Shown one piece after another: positions 46,851 through 57,559 of a DNA stretch of 64,000 nt (within the stretch, counting starts at the first letter, position 1; every line of letters starts with the position of its first letter). Where the stretch lies: NCBI GenBank assembly GCA_026122225.1, contig JANEZZ010002877.1, forward strand, positions 930,001 through 994,000. Reading direction: 5' to 3'. Below the pieces are notes generated by a model. That model saw only the letters and a program-made list of their open reading frames with translations, was not told the origin of the DNA and did not search any database. Made by a program: the position numbers and the translations under genes. This stretch comes from Heloderma charlesbogerti. Lineage: Eukaryota > Chordata > Lepidosauria > Squamata > Helodermatidae.

Positions 46851-47175
46851 AGGGGAGGTTGGTGGTGAGGCAAGAAAGGGCTTTTTTGGTTCTAGGTGGT
46901 GGAACTCCCTGCCAAGGGAGATTAGCTTGGCTCCCTCTCTGCTGACTTTCTTCCAGCAGGCAAAGACTTTTTTTTTTTTATTCAGGCAGGCCTTTTGGTA
47001 TGTAAGCAAGTCTGTTGGGTAGGATGCTGTTTGTATTCTATTACAGTTGTGTTTTTAATTGTGTTTTAATGAATTTGTTCTATTATTCTTTGGGTCAAAT
47101 TTTATTTATGATTGTAAGCTGCCTTGAGTGCCATTTTTCTTGGTAGAAAGGCAAGGCACAAATCAAATCAATCAA
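46851..47175 (+). repeat. Second L2-type 3' end, adjacent
   Basis: GGTGGTGAGGCAAGAAAGGGC, GTGGTGGAACTCCCTGCC, and then GTAAGCTGCCTTGAGTGCC with AGAAAGGCAAGGCACAAATC and an AATC tail. It is the 3' end of another L2-type copy, perhaps the one split at 45,160-46,190, with the 46,211-46,850 copy inserted within it. Confidence 0.65.
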
Positions 47176-47897
47176 CCAATCAGAGCCTTTCTACAAAAGG
47201 CCTTTATGGTGCGTTTGTGATTTCTCACTCACGGTGGGTTGCAGGTCCTTTGTATGATGTTGTCATTCTCTAGGACCTCTCCTGCTCTTTGCAACCATTT
47301 CACTGGCTTTTTTTAGATCAAGGAAAGTGTGACATTATTTAGAAATGGCAAAATAAAACTCTCGAGTATTTATGCAATTCTGCTATACCACAGTGCCACC
47401 TAATGGTTGTGTAATGAAACCTATAGAAAGGCAGAGAAAGAAAACCCCTGGAAAAAAACACATGTAGGATCTTAATCCTACAAAGGTTCTGGAAGCAGAA
47501 GCCTTGGTAAAGGTGCGGGTTAAAAGCCTCTTGTAGAAAAGCCCTCAATCAATACATGCTTGTTTATGGAACAGGATAGGTTAGTGGAGCTCCTTTCTGA
47601 GAGCTCCACTGACCTGCCCTGTTCTGGAAGTGACAGAACTTCCACTCTTTCCAGATGCTTATGGAACCACTCGCTTCCCATTGCACTAGCAATGGCTCCC
47701 AATAGTGCACAGGCAGCATTGGATGCTGCCTCCTGATTACAGGGCCATAATCCATTGGGAGGATCTGTGCATTCATTGGCATGAAAAGAATCTGTGGATG
47801 AGTTACTAGCTAGCTCCCATAACATGACTGAAATGACAGACTGCACCAACAGCTGAGTTTTTTAGACTTTAAAGTGTGCTTTTAGGGCTTTAAAGAT

Positions 47898-48021
47898 GCA
47901 ATCCTAGGCATGTTTAGACAGAAAATGTCCTATAACTCCCAGCGTTCTCCAGCCAGCATGGCTGGCTAAGGCATGATGGGAGCTGTAGGTCTTTTTTCTG
48001 TCTAAACATGCCTAGGATTGC
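47898..48021. mobile_element. Palindromic MITE with GCAATCCTAGG termini
   Basis: About 124 bp. The first 22 bases, GCAATCCTAGGCATGTTTAG and on, are the exact complement of the last 22. Inside, ATAACTCCCAGC and GCATGATGGGAGCTGTAG also face each other around CCAGCCAGCATGGCTGG. Related to 43,008-43,076 and, at the terminal GCAATCCTA only, to 62,985-63,354. Non-coding. Confidence 0.8.
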
Positions 48022-48299
48022 ACCCTAAATCTTGCATTTTATCCCCTGAACATGAATAAGGCAAAATGGGTGCTGGTCTGTAGCACAAGTGCTGGTCTCT
48101 AGCACAGTGCAGTGCACTGGACTTCCTCAATCGAATTATGGAGAAATACAATTCACTTGAGTGTATGTAGATTTATTACTCATTTTATTTTAATCCCTAT
48201 CTAATCCCTCATTACAGTAGCCATTCAAACACCTTGAATAAGATTAAATTTATCTTTAGTTATACACATCTGCTTTAAAGGGGTGAATTCCACCACAAC

Positions 48300-48421
48300 C
48301 AATGTAAAAATGTGAATTAATGTATTTTTATTTATTTAAAATATTTCTTAACCTCCCTTCATTGAAAGGATTCTAGGTCTGTGTACAAAAGGGTGAATAA
48401 AACTATTACAAACATATAAAT
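48300..48421 (-). repeat. Interspersed repeat interrupted by BovB (left part)
   Basis: TTTTTATTTATTTAAAATATT, then AACCTCCCTTCATTGAAAGG and A/C-rich DNA up to the BovB end. The right part continues at 51,643-51,850 with GGTCTTAACCTGG and GGGAGAGCATTCCAAAGTC. Together they form the same composite as at 62,815-63,680, so BovB landed in an older repeat. Confidence 0.6.
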
Positions 48422-51400
48422 TTGTTGTTGTTGTTCAGTCGTTCAGTCATGTCCGACTCTTCGTGACCCCATGGACCATAGCACGCCAGGCCTTCCTGTC
48501 CTGCACTCTCTCCCGGAGCGTGCTCAAGTTCATATTCATTGCATCGGTGATGCTATCTAGCCATCTCATCCTCTTCCGTCCCCTTCTCCTTTTGCCTTCA
48601 GTCTTTCCCAGCATCAGGGTCTTTTCCAGAGAGTTTTCTCTTCGCATTAGGTGGCCAAAATATTTGAGCTTCAGCTTCAGTATCTGTCCTTCCAATGAAC
48701 ACTCAGGGTTGATTTCCTTTAGGATGGACTGGTTTGACCTCCTTGCAGTCCAGAGGACTCGTAAGAGTCTTCTCCAGCACCACAGTTCGAAAGCATCAAT
48801 TCTTCGGCGCTCAGCCTTCCTTATAGTCCAGCTCTCACAGCCATACATTACTACTGGGAAAACCATAACTTTGATTAGACGGACCTTTGTCGGCAAGGTG
48901 ATGTCTCTGCTTCTTACTATGCTGTCTAGGTTTGCCATAGCTTTCCTCCCAAGGAGCAAGCATCTTTTAATTTCATGGCTACAGTCACCGTCTGCGGTGA
49001 TCTTGGAGCCCAAGAAAGTAAAATCTCTCACTGCTTCCATTTCTTCCCCTTCTATATGCCAGGAAGTGATGGGTCCAGATGCCATGATCTTAGTTTTTTT
49101 AATGTTGAGTTTCAAACCAGCTTCTGCACTCTCCTCTTTCACCCTCAACAAGAGGCTCTTGAGATCCTCTTTGCTTTCTGCCATTAGGGTGGTATCGTCT
49201 GCATATCGGAGGTTGTTGATAATTCTCCCAGCAATCTTAATTCCGACCTCTGATTCATCCAACCCGGCATTTCTCATGATGTACTCTGCATATAAGTTAA
49301 ATAAGCAGGGTGACAATATGCAGCCTTGTCGTACTCCTTTCCCAATTTGGAACCAATCGGTTGTTCCATGTCCTGTTCTTACTGTTGCTTCTTGACCCTC
49401 GTACAGGTTTCTCAGGAGACAGGTAAGGTGGTCTGGTACTCCCATCACTTTAAGAATTTGCCACCGTTTGTTGTGATCCAGACAATCAAAGGCTTTAGCG
49501 TAGTCAATGAAGCAGAAATAGACGCTTTTCTGGAATTCTCTTGCTTTCTCCATGATCCAGCGAATGTTGGCGATTTGATCTCTAGTTCCTCTGCCTCTTC
49601 AGAACCCAGCTTGTACTTCCGGTAGTTCTCGGTTTGCATACTGCTGAAGCCTAGCTTGTAGGATTTTGAGCATCACCTTGCCGGCATGTGAAATGAGCGC
49701 AATTGTGCGATAGTTTGTACACTCTTTGGCGTTGCCCTTCTTTGGAATTGGAATGTAAACTGACCTTTTCCAGTCTTGTGGCCATTGTTGAGTGTTCCAA
49801 ATTTGTTGGCATATTGAATGCAGCACTTTAACAGCATCATCTTTTAGGATTTTAAATAGCTCAGCTGGAATACTGTCATCTCCACTAGCTTTGTTGTTAG
49901 TAATGCTTCCTAAGGCCCAATTGACTTCACTCTTGAGGATATCCGGCTCAAGTTCAGTGACTGCACTATCATGGCTATCAGGGACATTAAGATCTTTCCT
50001 GTATAGTTCTTCTGTGTATTCTTTCCACTTCTTCTTAATCTCACCTGCATCTCTTAGGTCCCTGCCTTCTTTGTCCTTTATCATGCCTGTCTTTGCACAA
50101 AACGTTCCCTTGAGATCTCCAATTTTCTTGAAGAGATCTCTAGTCTTTCCCATTCTGTTATTTTCCTCAATTTCTTTGCATTGTTCATTTAAGAAGGCCT
50201 TCTTGTCTCGCCTTGCTATTCTCTGGAACTCTGCATTCAGTTGGATATATCTTCCCCTTTCTCCCTTGCTTTTCGCTTCCCTTCTTTCCTCAGCTACTTG
50301 TAAAGCCTCATCAGACAGCCCCTTGGCTTTCTTGCATTTCTTTTTCTTTGGGATGGATTTCGTTGCTGCCTCCTGAACAATGTTACGGACCTCCGTCCAT
50401 AGTTCCTCGGGCACTCTGTCTATCAGGTCTAATCCCTTAAATCTATTCCTCACCTCCACTGTATATTCATCAGGGATATGATTTAGGTCATAACTGAATG
50501 GTTTAGTGGTTTTCCCGACATTCTTCAATTTAAGCCGAAATTTTGCAAGAAGCAGCTCATGATCTGAGCCACAGTCAGCTCCAGGTCTTGTTTTGACTGA
50601 CTGTATAGAGCTTCTCCATCTTTGGCTGCAAAGGACATAATCAATCTGATTTCGATATTGACCATCTGGTGATGTCCATGTGTAGAGTCGTCTCTTGTGC
50701 TGTTGGAAAAGAGTGTTTGCTATGATCAGCGTGTTCTCTTGGCAAAACTCTATTAGCTTTTGTCCTGCTTCATTTTGTACACCAAGGCCATGCCTGCCTG
50801 TTATCCCAGTGATTTCTTGACTTCCTACTTTAGCATTCCAATCCCCTATGATGAAGAGGACAGCTTTTTTTGGTGTTAGTTCTAGAAGGTGTTGTAGGTC
50901 TTCATAGAACCGATCAACCTCAGCTTCTTCGGCATCAGTGGTTGGGGCATAGACTTGTGATGTTGAATGGTTTGCCTTGGATTCGTACTGAGATCATTCT
51001 ATCATTTTTGAGATTGTACCCCAGTACTGCTTTTCCCACCCTTTTGTTGACTATGAGTGCTACTCCATTTATTCTATGGGATTCTTGCCCACAATAGTAG
51101 ATATGATGGTCACCTGAATTAAATTCACCCATGCCTGTCCATTTTAGTTCACTGATTCCCAAGATGTCGATGTTCAATCTTGCCATCTCATGTTTGACCA
51201 CCTCCAGCTTACCTTGATTCATTGATCTTACATTCCAGGTTCCTAAACAATATTGTTCTTTACAGCATCGGATTTTCTTTTCACCACCAGATACATCCAC
51301 AGCTGAGTGTCCTTTCGGCTTTGGCCCAGCCGCTTCACTCTTTCTGGCGCTACTTGGGAATACCCTCTGCTCTTCCCCAGTAGTATATTGGACACCTTCC

Positions 51401-51630
51401 GACCTGATGGGCTCATCTTCCGGCGTCATATCTTTTAGCCTTGTGATACGTTCCATGGGGTTTTCTTGGCAAGAATACTGGAGTGGGTTGCCATTTCCTT
51501 CTCCAGTAGACCACATTTTGTCAGAACTCTCTGCCATGACCTGTCCGTCTTGGGTGGCCCTGCACGGCATAGCTTATGGCTTCACTGAGTTACGCAAGCC
51601 CCTTCGCCACAACAAGGCAGTGATCCATGA
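48422..51630 (-). mobile_element. Full-length BovB (RTE-clade) LINE with target-site duplication
   Basis: A 3,209-bp element read on the minus strand. Its 3' end at 48,422 carries the BovB tail (complement of CAGTCGTTCAGTCATGTCCG), ending in CAA repeats. Its 5' end lies near 51,630. AAACATATAAAT occurs on both sides (48,410-48,421 and 51,631-51,642), a perfect 12-bp target-site duplication. Length matches a full BovB of about 3.2 kb. BovB is abundant in squamates and known for sporadic distribution among animals explained by horizontal transfer. The ORF has only two visible lesions, described in the coding entry, so this is a young insertion. Confidence 0.95.
48447..51570 (-). pseudogene. BovB endonuclease-reverse transcriptase, two lesions
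   Basis: First part (51,570-50,940): start region, then LGTWNVRSMNQGKLE and LGISELKWTGMG of the endonuclease. A frameshift near 50,955 looks like a short deletion just before YAPTTDAEEAEVDRFYEDL. In the second frame come IGDWNAKVG and SDHELLLAKF (endonuclease catalytic words), then the long linker (50,528 onward) and WKRSVYIPIPKKGNAKECTN. A single in-frame TGA sits at about 49,597-49,599 after PEVQAGF. The same frame then continues to 48,447 with FIDYAKAFDCLDH, GVRQGCILSPCLFNLYAEYI, RYADDTTLM (catalytic YADD intact) and MVHGVTKSRT at the C terminus. Roughly 1,000 residues overall. It would nick target DNA and prime reverse transcription there. Confidence 0.93.
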
Positions 51631-51642
51631 AAACATATAAAT

Positions 51643-51850
51643 ACAACTTAATAAAACAACAAAGAACCAAAACAAAATACAGCAATCATTAAGCAGAATA
51701 TAAACATAAAAACACAAGTGGAATTTCCCCTAAAATGCGTAGGCAAACAGAAAGGTCTTAACCTGGTGTAGCATTGGCTCCAGTGAAACCTCTGGGGAGA
51801 GCATTCCAAAGTCTCTCTGGAATCACTGCAGAAAAGTCCATCTCCATTGT
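51643..51850 (-). repeat. Interspersed repeat interrupted by BovB (right part)
   Basis: A-rich stretch followed by AGGTCTTAACCTGGTGTAGC and CTGGGGAGAGCATTCCAAAG. Continues the repeat left of BovB at 48,300-48,421. Confidence 0.6.
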
Positions 51851-52182
51851 AAATACATAACACACTTCTGCTAAAGGGGGTACTTGGAAATTATAATTCT
51901 CAATATGTGCTATAGTTTATGAAATGACTTTTATGTTTGTTAGAAGCAGGCTACTGGGAATTCTCCTTTTTATGATTTTCAGCAAAAATGAAATGCTTAT
52001 AGGAATTAAATTTTGATGAAGCGTGTCAAGAGAAATGCAAATACGCGTGAGAGGTTTCGGTTTTATAAGATATAGAAATTAACACCAAAGCTTTAGTAAG
52101 TGCTATAAAAAATAATTAAGTAATCTTGGTATTTATACACAACAGTTCCATTCCTTTCACATAAATGAAAGGTTTATGTTGT
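51851..52182. other. Spacer between the two BovB copies
   Basis: AT-rich DNA with no recognised feature. Confidence 0.6.
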
Positions 52183-53296
52183 TCGCTGGATCATGGAGAA
52201 AGCAAGAGAATTCCAGAAAAATGTCTATTTCTGCTTCATTGACTACACTAAAGCCTTCGATTGTGTGGATCACAACAAACTCTGGCAAATTCTTAAAGAG
52301 ATGGGAGTACCAGAGCACCTTACTTGTCTCCTGAGAAACCTGTACGAGGGTCAAGAAGCAGCAGTAAGAACAACCGATTGGTTCAAAATTGGGAAAGGAG
52401 TACGACAAGACTGCATATTGTTGCCCTGCTTATTTAACTTAAATGCAGAGTACATCATGAGAAACACCAGGTTGGATGAATTAAGATTGCTGGGAGAATT
52501 ACCAACAACCTCAGATACGCAGACGATACCACCCTAATGGCAGAAAGTGAAGAGGATCTAAAGAGCCTCTTGTTGAGGGTGAAAGAGGAGAGTGCAAAAG
52601 CTGGTTTGAAACTCAACATTAAAAAAATGAAGATCATGGCATCTGGCCCCATCACTTCCTGGCATATAGAAGGGGAAGAAATGGAAGCAGTGAGAGATTT
52701 TATTTTCTTGGACTCCAAGATCACCACAGACGGTGACTGTAGCCATGAAATTAAAAGTCGCTTGCTCCTGGGGAGGAAAGTTATGGCAAACCTAGACAGC
52801 ATAGTAAGAAGCAGATACATCACCTTGCCGACAAAGGTTTGTATAATCAAAGCTATGGTTTTCCCAGTAGTAATGTATGGCTGTGAGAGCTGGACTGTAA
52901 GGAAGGCTGAGCGCTGAAGAATTGATGCTTTCGAACTGTGGTTCTGGAGAAGACGCTTACGAGTCCCCTGGACTGCAAGGAGGTCAAATCAGTCCATCCT
53001 AAAGGAAATCAACCCTGACTGCTCATTGGAAGGACAGATACTGAAGCTGAAGCTCAAATATTTTGGCCACCTAATGCAAAGAGAAAACTCCCTGGAAAAG
53101 ACCCTGATGCTGGGAAAGATTGAAGGCAAAAGGAGAAGGGGACAGCAGAGGATGAGATGGCTAGATAGCATCACCAATGCAATGAATATGAACTTGAGCA
53201 CACTTCAGGAGAGAGCGGAGGACGGGAAGGCTTGGCGTGCTATGGTCCATGGGGTCACGAAGAGTCGGACACGACTTAACGACTGAACAACAACAA
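52183..53296 (+). mobile_element. 5'-truncated BovB LINE, opposite orientation
   Basis: Starts inside the reverse transcriptase at the codons for RWIMEKAREF and ends with the BovB 3' end (ACTTAACGACTGAACAAC and CAA repeats) at about 53,296. About 1.1 kb. It is highly alike to the last third of the full copy at 48,422-49,540 but reads the other way, so the two form an inverted repeat. No clear duplication was found. Confidence 0.92.
52193..53286 (+). pseudogene. BovB reverse transcriptase C-terminal part, broken
   Basis: Frame one (52,193-52,480) reads FIDYTKAFDCVDHNKLWQIL and GVRQDCILLPCLFNLNAEYI, where the usual G after RQ is D and SPCLF is LPCLF. A deletion near 52,480 shifts the frame, after which LRYADDTTLMAESEEDLKSL keeps YADD. 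A TGA at 52,915-52,917 interrupts after KAER; in the other copy the codon gives Arg. The frame then continues as RIDAFELWFWRRRLRVPWTA and ends MVHGVTKSRTRLND. Dead copy. Confidence 0.9.
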
Positions 53297-55219
53297 TTAA
53301 CTGTATTTCTAGTGTTTATTTTATTTATTACATTTCTAATCTGCCGAATAACTAATGTTCATGCTTTCTACTTTTTAAACTACCTTGAGAAGGGTTCACC
53401 TTAAAATGAGATAAGAAAATATTGTAATCTATCTCTCTATCTTTAATGCTGAAGTCCGTAAATATCCCATGACTCCTTAAGCAGTTGACCAGATGCTTGA
53501 AACTCAGAGCATTTTCAAAATCAGTTATTGATGCAGCATGTTGAGCCGCTGTTAGCTTTTGAGATCATGGCCTTGACCTATTTTTGAAAGAATTTGTGGG
53601 GCATCAGAGTTGTGCTCGCATCTGAAACCAGAGGCCAGGTTTCAGCATATTACCTCCTGAGCTACGAGCACTCTGTTTTAACTACAAGCCTGGCAAATTG
53701 AGCTCTGTGTTTCAAGGATGCCATTTCAGTTACAGTACCAACCTGCCTGAGCAGTCATTCAGGTGAGCCCAAAGGACCAACTCCCTGTCCACCAGACCCT
53801 AGAAAGCTCTAGCCTCAGAGCTTTCTCTTCAGCATTATTTATCTCTTGTGTAAAGATACTGCGTGTCTACACTCCTGCTTAGGATGCCATGAACATCTGA
53901 AGCTCAAATTCAAAAAAGCAGAATTGAGGAGTCACAGCACACTTTGAGCAGGTGTCCATCTTGGTTTTGCTTGTTCAAGCCCCAATGCTCCACCACCTGG
54001 TACCCCATCTCCAAAGAAAAAAAAAGCTCACCTTGGGAACGAGAGATGGAGTAGCAGGCAGCAGAGAAAATATGAGGCTTCTCACCTTCCTCTGAGTGTT
54101 TGAAAAATAAAGGTGTTTTCAATGTCCCCCCCCCCCCGCCACTAGGGATTATTGGGGTTGAACTATAAACCCTATGATCCCGAGGGGGAAATGACACAGC
54201 TTCTGGCTAGATGGACTCACAGCCAGTTCCTCTGTGGTCTCAGAAATTGCCTGGAGCCTGATACTTGCTGAGCTGAAAAATTAAGGATAGCAATCCCAAC
54301 ATCCTTCATGTATGACTAATCCTAGCAGAAATTCCAACTTTGACATTTGTGTCTTGTTAAAAAGTAGTTTAAGAATGTAAAACACTATGAAATGTTCTGT
54401 TACTTGAGTATATCAATATTAGTATTCCAGTTGAGTGAAACAAGGGGGCTTTCAAATGTTGTGATATAAAAAGGGAGTGGATAAAAAGGAAAGAAGTGGC
54501 CAATGTTAGCACCAGGCAACCTTGGGCAACTGCCGAGGCCACAGCCATTTGGGAGGGGCCACTGCTGATACCTATGCTGGACCCCCCTTTATTTTTTCCC
54601 CAGCTCATTGCTCTGAGCAGCACCAGGTGGCTTAATCTGCCATATTAATTTCCTACAATGCCACTCCGGGGCAGAAGGGGACAGAGTACTCTTTGCCAAA
54701 GGCCCCCTCAAACTTGAAGCTATCCGTGCTGCCCCCCCAAACATTCTTGACCGAACCCAGACACTTAAGACCCCAAACTGTTTATTAATTCCTTGTTCTG
54801 ATCCATAAACCATTCTTCCCCAAACAGAACCTGCAGAACCTACTTTGGATTCTGCTTAGGATAGATTTGGTGACATCTCAGCAATACCACCCCCCTCCCC
54901 AACATAGAGGAGTAACCTCTTCCAATGTTTCCCATAATAACTAGTCTCTCTCTGTCTCTCTTATATTATATTTGTTGTTCATTGCCTTACAACCCAAAGA
55001 TTGCCACTGAACCTAGAATCACAACAAAATTCAACATTTAAATATGCTTTGTACCAAGACTGATGCTATGAAGACAAAAAAATAATAATGAATAGATGAC
55101 TAAATATAAACCATGTTTTATTGTTTTTAAATTAAGATAGCATACACATGACCAGTTAGAATACAATGAAGTTTTATTGTCAAAAATGTTGTTAATATCA
55201 TTTTGGCATAGACTTCAAA
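53297..55219. other. Mostly unrecognised
   Basis: Holds a run of twelve or so C at 54,126-54,138 and a phrase GCACCAGGCAACCTTGGGCA near 54,511 of the hAT-like style without a partner. A third copy of the hairpin arm sequence occurs at 55,184-55,214. No exon was recognised. Confidence 0.45.
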
Positions 55220-55296
55220 TGAAGTTGTTAATATCATTTTGGTATAGACATCTAGAAAATGAAAATGTCTATACCAAAATGATATTAACAACTTCA
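55220..55296. repeat. Perfect 32-bp hairpin with 13-base loop
   Basis: Bases 55,220-55,251 and 55,265-55,296 are exact reverse complements around the loop CTAGAAAATGAAA. The arm contains GTTGTTAATATCATTTTGG. A direct copy with one change, GGCATAGACTTC for GGTATAGACATC, lies just upstream at 55,184-55,214. Transcribed from either strand it would fold into a stem of pre-microRNA size, but no loop or flank feature marks it as a real microRNA gene. Confidence 0.9.
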
Positions 55297-57381
55297 GACA
55301 ACTATACTGGATAGATTGGACACACACCTAAGTATCTCCATTTTCTTAAGATAAATCTAAGGTTATATTTAAGGTTACAGAGACCTACTTAAAACAAAAT
55401 GAGCTTGTATGTTATGTTATTCATAATGTTCAAGTTGCCAAATGTATGAAGAAAACTAACATAATGCCAAGAGAAACTGCAATTGTTCTTAATATTGGCG
55501 GATAATATATTAATTTTGTTCAGGCACAATAATAGACACAGTAATCTATTTGTACACTATGTTTAGCAATAACAGTTCTGATACTGCATTATTTGGAAGA
55601 TGCCTCAACACAGACAGTAGCAGATACAAACTTAACATAAGGATTTCCTGTGACATAATGTGTCAAAAAGATTCTTGTCCCTTATAGAAGGAACCTGTAC
55701 TATGTGATTGTGTGAAACTTTCCTCTCTGCTTTTGTTGGTCAATACAGTTTGATCCATTTTAATGACATATAGACATTTCATGTGTGTAATTCCCATCTG
55801 TGTACTCAGTTTTCCCTGACCACAACTGAAGAAGTTGAGTCATTTCTGTTCTATGGAGAAGTTCAGATAAACAAGTAATTGTAAACCTGACAGGATATGC
55901 AAAAAAACAAAAATAACAAAACCCAAATACTTATTGCCATCTAATTCCCATCATATCAAGCTTGGAATATCTCTCTGCATACTACTACAATTCAGAAGGA
56001 AGCTTTTCTCCAGGGAAACAAAAACTGGGTCACTATGGCTAATCTCACTAAAGAAAGATTCAAAGAGTCTCAGTCCAGTGCTCTTCAGATTGAAGCTGCT
56101 GTCCCACAACTAACAACCACCAGGCATGTTCCCTCTGTTGTCATCTATACACGTTAAAACTAGTTTCACTTTTCCTCTGGGACCTTTGATAGAGAATGTG
56201 GCTAATGGTACTGAAGTTGAAATAGATGGAATGGATGCTAAAGCACAGCTTCCCTCCCCCTCCCCCCATTAATTCTGTTGCATAATGGGTGAATTTATCC
56301 TGAGTTTATTTGTTATTTACTTGAAAAGTAATGAATTTATCCATGTCAGCTTGGAAAACAATTCTCCTTTAATATGAAATCTCATTCCCTTTATATGAGT
56401 TTTGTGCATATGCAATATCAAGGTGCCTCTTGGGAGCTGTAGTTTGAAATCGCATAATGCATCATGACATCATGCATCACCATGTTATGCCCCCTTTCTG
56501 ATTTGTTGTTTTCATGTGCCCTGTCTGCATGATGATGTCATATGATGTTTATTCACCATTGCCCACTGCTGGTATGAAGATGGACCCAGCAGAATCCTCC
56601 TCCTTGTGGAGCCAGAGTGAGGCAGTGGCAGCAACAATGATGAGGGAGGCAGCTAAGGAGACTGGTTCAAGTTTTTTGAAGAGGTTAGGTGGTAGGACGA
56701 CTGCAAATTTGGGGGAGGATCTGTGTACTACTTTACTACACATGCTCTGAAGCTCGCAATCAATTCTGAACTGAATAGCAAATGTGTAATATATCGATCC
56801 AGGCTTGCTACAAAGCATTACAAATGAATGAGTTTTGACCACCAAGCTCAGTAATTATGAAATTTTGGTGGCATCTCTAATTCTGTTCCTCATTATTGAA
56901 GAATTCTATTCTCCTGAAACCCTTTCATTGCCACAGTTCTACAATTACTATTAGATCTATGGATCAGGTTTATAGCCAGAATACTGCTAGCCATCCTTAT
57001 GATACTCATGCCCCTTCCCCTTTAACAAAAATCTATTTTAGTGGTAAACATATTTAAAAAACCACTTATTTTTAGTGCATGAATTCCAGAAATATAAATC
57101 TGGTAGAACCCTGCATTCCCCTGTTGAGTTACACTCTCTTAAACATTTCTGGTAATACAGAAGCCCAGGAAGAAATTTAGCGGAAGAAAGATGTCCTACT
57201 GTTGTTGTAATAGTTGGTTTTTCTATACTTTTAGAAATTATTCTTCATTGTTTCTGTCTAGCAGGGCTTTAGCTCAGTGACAGTGTGAATAGATTTCAGA
57301 TAGGAAGATAGGGCTTTGAGTAGGGTAATTTTCAATTAAGATGTATTGAACTGAAGCACTGGCAAAGACTTCAGCTTCAGA
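55297..57381. other. Nothing recognised
   Basis: AT-rich. The open frame at 56,514-56,750 has no domain and lies in a GATGATGTCAT-rich stretch; I regard it as chance. Confidence 0.5.
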
Positions 57382-57559
57382 CTAAAGACAACTGGATTCA
57401 AACCATGCATCCAGAGTGGGCCGGCATGCAAACGCAGGATGCTTTGCTGCATCAGACCAGTCTTTTTCAGTGTCACAGCAGAGTAAGTTGATGTTCTCAG
57501 AAAACTTCCCATCACGGCCCACAAGATTTCTTTCTTGGGTAATCATATCTAGTTCAAAT
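57382..57559 (-). CDS. Candidate terminal host exon (unrecognised)
   Basis: On the minus strand a good 3' splice site, AACTTTTTCTATGTACAG, ends at 57,560. The following frame reads about 58 residues, beginning FELDMITQERNLVGRDGKF and rich in Cys, Trp and charged residues, and ends in WFESSCL followed by TAG at 57,384-57,382. The composition is that of a folded or secreted protein rather than random AT-rich DNA. I do not recognise the family. No polyadenylation signal stands out close behind the stop. It could instead be a piece of a retroelement or pseudogene. Confidence 0.28.

Noticed and set aside
48463..50440. Long plus-strand frames of 310 and 194 codons
   Set aside because: They lie exactly antisense to the BovB reverse transcriptase and linker and are shadows of that coding sequence.
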